Origin: Eubacterium sp. | GTDB taxonomy: Bacteria; Bacillota; Clostridia; Lachnospirales; Lachnospiraceae | Assembly: GCA_024690665.1 (NCBI GenBank) | Contig: JAILOU010000043.1 | Span: forward strand, 1-64,000 | Direction: 5' to 3' | DNA length: 64,000 nucleotides | In this document: piece by piece, positions 62,535 through 64,000 of the stretch | Numbering within the stretch: the stretch's first letter is position 1 | How the letters are laid out: every line of letters begins with the position of its first letter | Position numbers and translations under genes: made by a program | The notes under the pieces: model-generated | What the model saw: only the letters and a program-made list of their open reading frames with translations | What the model was told of the DNA's origin: nothing | Databases searched by the model: none

Positions 62535-63464
62535 TTATTCAACACTCTTATAATAAATATGTTGTACTAAATCTGTATCCTCGTCGATTGGCAAGATTTC
62601 TGCTCCTGAAGCCTGAAGCTCCTCAATCAGGGATGGCAGCGCATCCACAGTTGTCGTCTTTGTATTCGAATCGTGCAACAGCACCACAGAAGTTGAATAA
62701 TTCGGGACATCGCCCATAACATTACTGATGATATCTTCTGTTGTATATGCTTCACTGGTAGCATCCCCACTGCTGACATTCCAGTCAAAATAGGTAACTC
62801 CCTCATCATTCAGATACGAGATAAATGTCGTCATGCTGGCATTGCTTACCTGGTTCGAACTTCCTCCCGGGAATCGATAATAGACAGGTGTTACCCCTGT
62901 AACATCTTCCAGATAATCTCTAAGTTTTGTAAAATCTGCTTTAAAGTCATCGAGCGAATTATAGATCTCGCTGTATTTATGCGAATATGAATGCATTCCC
63001 AGAGTATGTCCTTCGTTCACGATTCGCTTATATAACTTCTTCGACTCACTGTCCTTTTTTCCATTTACAAAAAATGTAGCTTTTACATTGTACTCAGCCA
63101 AAACATCAAGAATCGCTGCTGTATTATCACTTGGTCCGTCATCAAAGGTAAGATAAACTTTCATATCTTCGACCTTCTCCTCCGTATCCATACCTTTACT
63201 TACTGAAGATTCGCCATCTGATGAATCAGTATTATAATTAATCTCTCCGGTTGTAATCAGCTGTTCTAAAACAGTAAGATTATCTTCCATATCACTGACT
63301 CGCGAGTTTAATGAAAAAACTCGAATACCCAAAAACACAATCAGCACAATGGAAACGATAATCCAGATAAAAATCGTGAGAAGCATCCCAACCTTAATAC
63401 GATTGATTCTCTTTCTACGGTCGCGATTCTTTTTCAGGTTAGAATCTGTTGTATTGCTAGCCAT
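62535..63464 (-). CDS. membrane-anchored polysaccharide deacetylase (NodB domain)
   Basis: The 309-residue protein has a basic N-terminus, one membrane helix (about residues 26-48) and, after a short coiled stretch, a NodB domain from about residue 100: VYLTFDDGPSDNT (catalytic and metal Asp), GMHSYSHKYS (metal His pair), YYRFPGGSSN and the final VLLHDSN. Such enzymes deacetylate peptidoglycan or surface glycans outside the cell. The ATG is preceded by GGGAGA. Confidence 0.92.
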   Translation of the reverse strand: MASNTTDSNLKKNRDRRKRINRIKVGMLLTIFIWIIVSIVLIVFLGIRVFSLNSRVSDMEDNLTVLEQLITTGEINYNTDSSDGESSVSKGMDTEEKVEDMKVYLTFDDGPSDNTAAILDVLAEYNVKATFFVNGKKDSESKKLYKRIVNEGHTLGMHSYSHKYSEIYNSLDDFKADFTKLRDYLEDVTGVTPVYYRFPGGSSNQVSNASMTTFISYLNDEGVTYFDWNVSSGDATSEAYTTEDIISNVMGDVPNYSTSVVLLHDSNTKTTTVDALPSLIEELQASGAEILPIDEDTDLVQHIYYKSVE

Positions 63465-63537
63465 AGTGTTCTCCCTTATTTTTAATCACAACCTATTGTA
63501 TCATACTTTATCCGAAATACATAATAAAAAAGAACAA

Positions 63538-64000
63538 TTATCCTCCAATTTGTGACATATCTTTTTTCTCTTCTGCCTTTTTATCAACCTCTAAAAATTG
63601 ATGCTCTTTTGATTTTGCACGAAGCGCTTCTACGATAAGATTTTCAATCACAGAATCCGGCTCATTATTGCGAAGTGCATCCTTAAGATCAACTCCCGTT
63701 TCGTATTGCAGACACGTCTTTAAAAATCCGGTCGATGTCATACGGATTCGATTACAGCCACTACAGAATTTGTGACTCATGGCACTAATGAATCCAATTT
63801 TACCGGCAAAGCCGGGAATCTCATAGTATACGCAAGGACCATTACCAAGATTTTTTTCATACGAACGAACATCCGGATACTTTTTCTTGATAATGTTTAA
63901 CACATCATCCTGAGATACAAATTCAAACTTCGCTCCAATCCCAATCGGCATCATTTCAATAAACCGAACATGAAGCGGTCTGTCCTTGGCAAGTTCCGCC
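63538..64000 (-). CDS. moaA: GTP 3',8-cyclase MoaA (5' end outside window)
   Basis: The frame is open from the window edge to the stop at 63538, about 153 residues of the C-terminal half. It contains RPLHVRFIEMMPIG, the second [4Fe-4S] site FCSGCNRIRMTSTGFLKTCL that binds GTP, and the ending MSQIGG, whose final Gly-Gly is typical and required in MoaA. MoaA makes the first molybdopterin intermediate. The N-terminal radical SAM motif lies beyond the window. Confidence 0.94.
   Translation of the reverse strand, partial: AELAKDRPLHVRFIEMMPIGIGAKFEFVSQDDVLNIIKKKYPDVRSYEKNLGNGPCVYYEIPGFAGKIGFISAMSHKFCSGCNRIRMTSTGFLKTCLQYETGVDLKDALRNNEPDSVIENLIVEALRAKSKEHQFLEVDKKAEEKKDMSQIGG

Noticed and set aside
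62845-62875. tRNA T-loop-like GGTTCGAAC
   Set aside because: It lies in the conserved NodB coding region and no acceptor or anticodon arm can be built around it.
1-64000. mobile elements, prophage, attachment sites
   Set aside because: I saw no transposase, integrase or phage structural motif, no direct repeats flanking a block, and gene content is core throughout.

Overview
The window is AT-rich chromosomal DNA of an anaerobic, low-GC Firmicute, most likely a Lachnospiraceae member. This rests on family knowledge: an Rnf complex in the order C-D-G-E-A-B, the neighbours ispH-rpsA-cmk, PolC-type polymerase, ScpAB, RuvAB without RuvC, and an HgdC-type oxygen-sensitive activase. I cannot name the genus. 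It is nearly all core genome. I saw no insertion sequence, prophage, integrase or CRISPR array, and no gene-free stretch longer than about 300 bases.

Layout. 1-6940 (minus): proB, miaB, a NusG-domain-II membrane protein, a Gx transporter, ruvA, ruvB, zapA and a U32 protein cut by the window edge. 7090-8555 (plus): a pyridoxal-type kinase and a TatD-linked radical SAM protein. 8609-13695 (minus): the rnfCDGEAB ion pump. 13870-14958 (plus): a YprB-like nuclease. 14993-20584 (minus): an RpiR regulator, a HI0933-type flavoprotein, cmk, ispH, rpsA and cheR. 20773-27057 (plus): a fatty acyl-AMP ligase/carrier/reductase fusion followed by three dehydratase-activase-type genes. 27092-29425 (minus): a membrane phosphoesterase and scpAB. 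29504-33269 (minus): a secreted SH3/NlpC hydrolase, rpsO and pnp. 33429-41650 (minus): the nusA operon rimP-nusA-rnpM-ylxQ-infB-rbfA-nrnA-truB-ribF. 41859-42743 (plus): a LysR regulator. 42786-45212 (minus): infC-rpmI-rplT, galE and tRNA-Glu(CTC). 45495-50830: a PHP phosphoesterase, a HAD phosphatase, a DUF815 ATPase, pheA and a membrane-anchored beta-propeller protein. 50867-63464 (minus): a NodB deacetylase, a bactofilin, pyrH, frr, uppS, cdsA, dxr, rseP, ispG and polC. 63538-64000: the end of moaA.

The most interesting locus is 20704-27095. A protein predicted to activate a fatty acid, load it on its own carrier domain and reduce it to an aldehyde or alcohol is co-transcribed with an ATP-driven [4Fe-4S] activase and two cysteine-rich partner proteins. 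That combination suggests anaerobic lipid reductive chemistry, with plasmalogen or other ether-lipid formation as the leading hypothesis.

The second theme is RNA-level control. There is a probable L20 leader attenuator with a non-ATG infC start, a three-way-junction leader before rpsO, a long stem-loop before pnp, a stem-loop before rimP, and terminator hairpins just upstream of the ribosome-binding sites of nrnA, galE and uppS. Several divergent promoter regions carry clean inverted repeats that look like operators.
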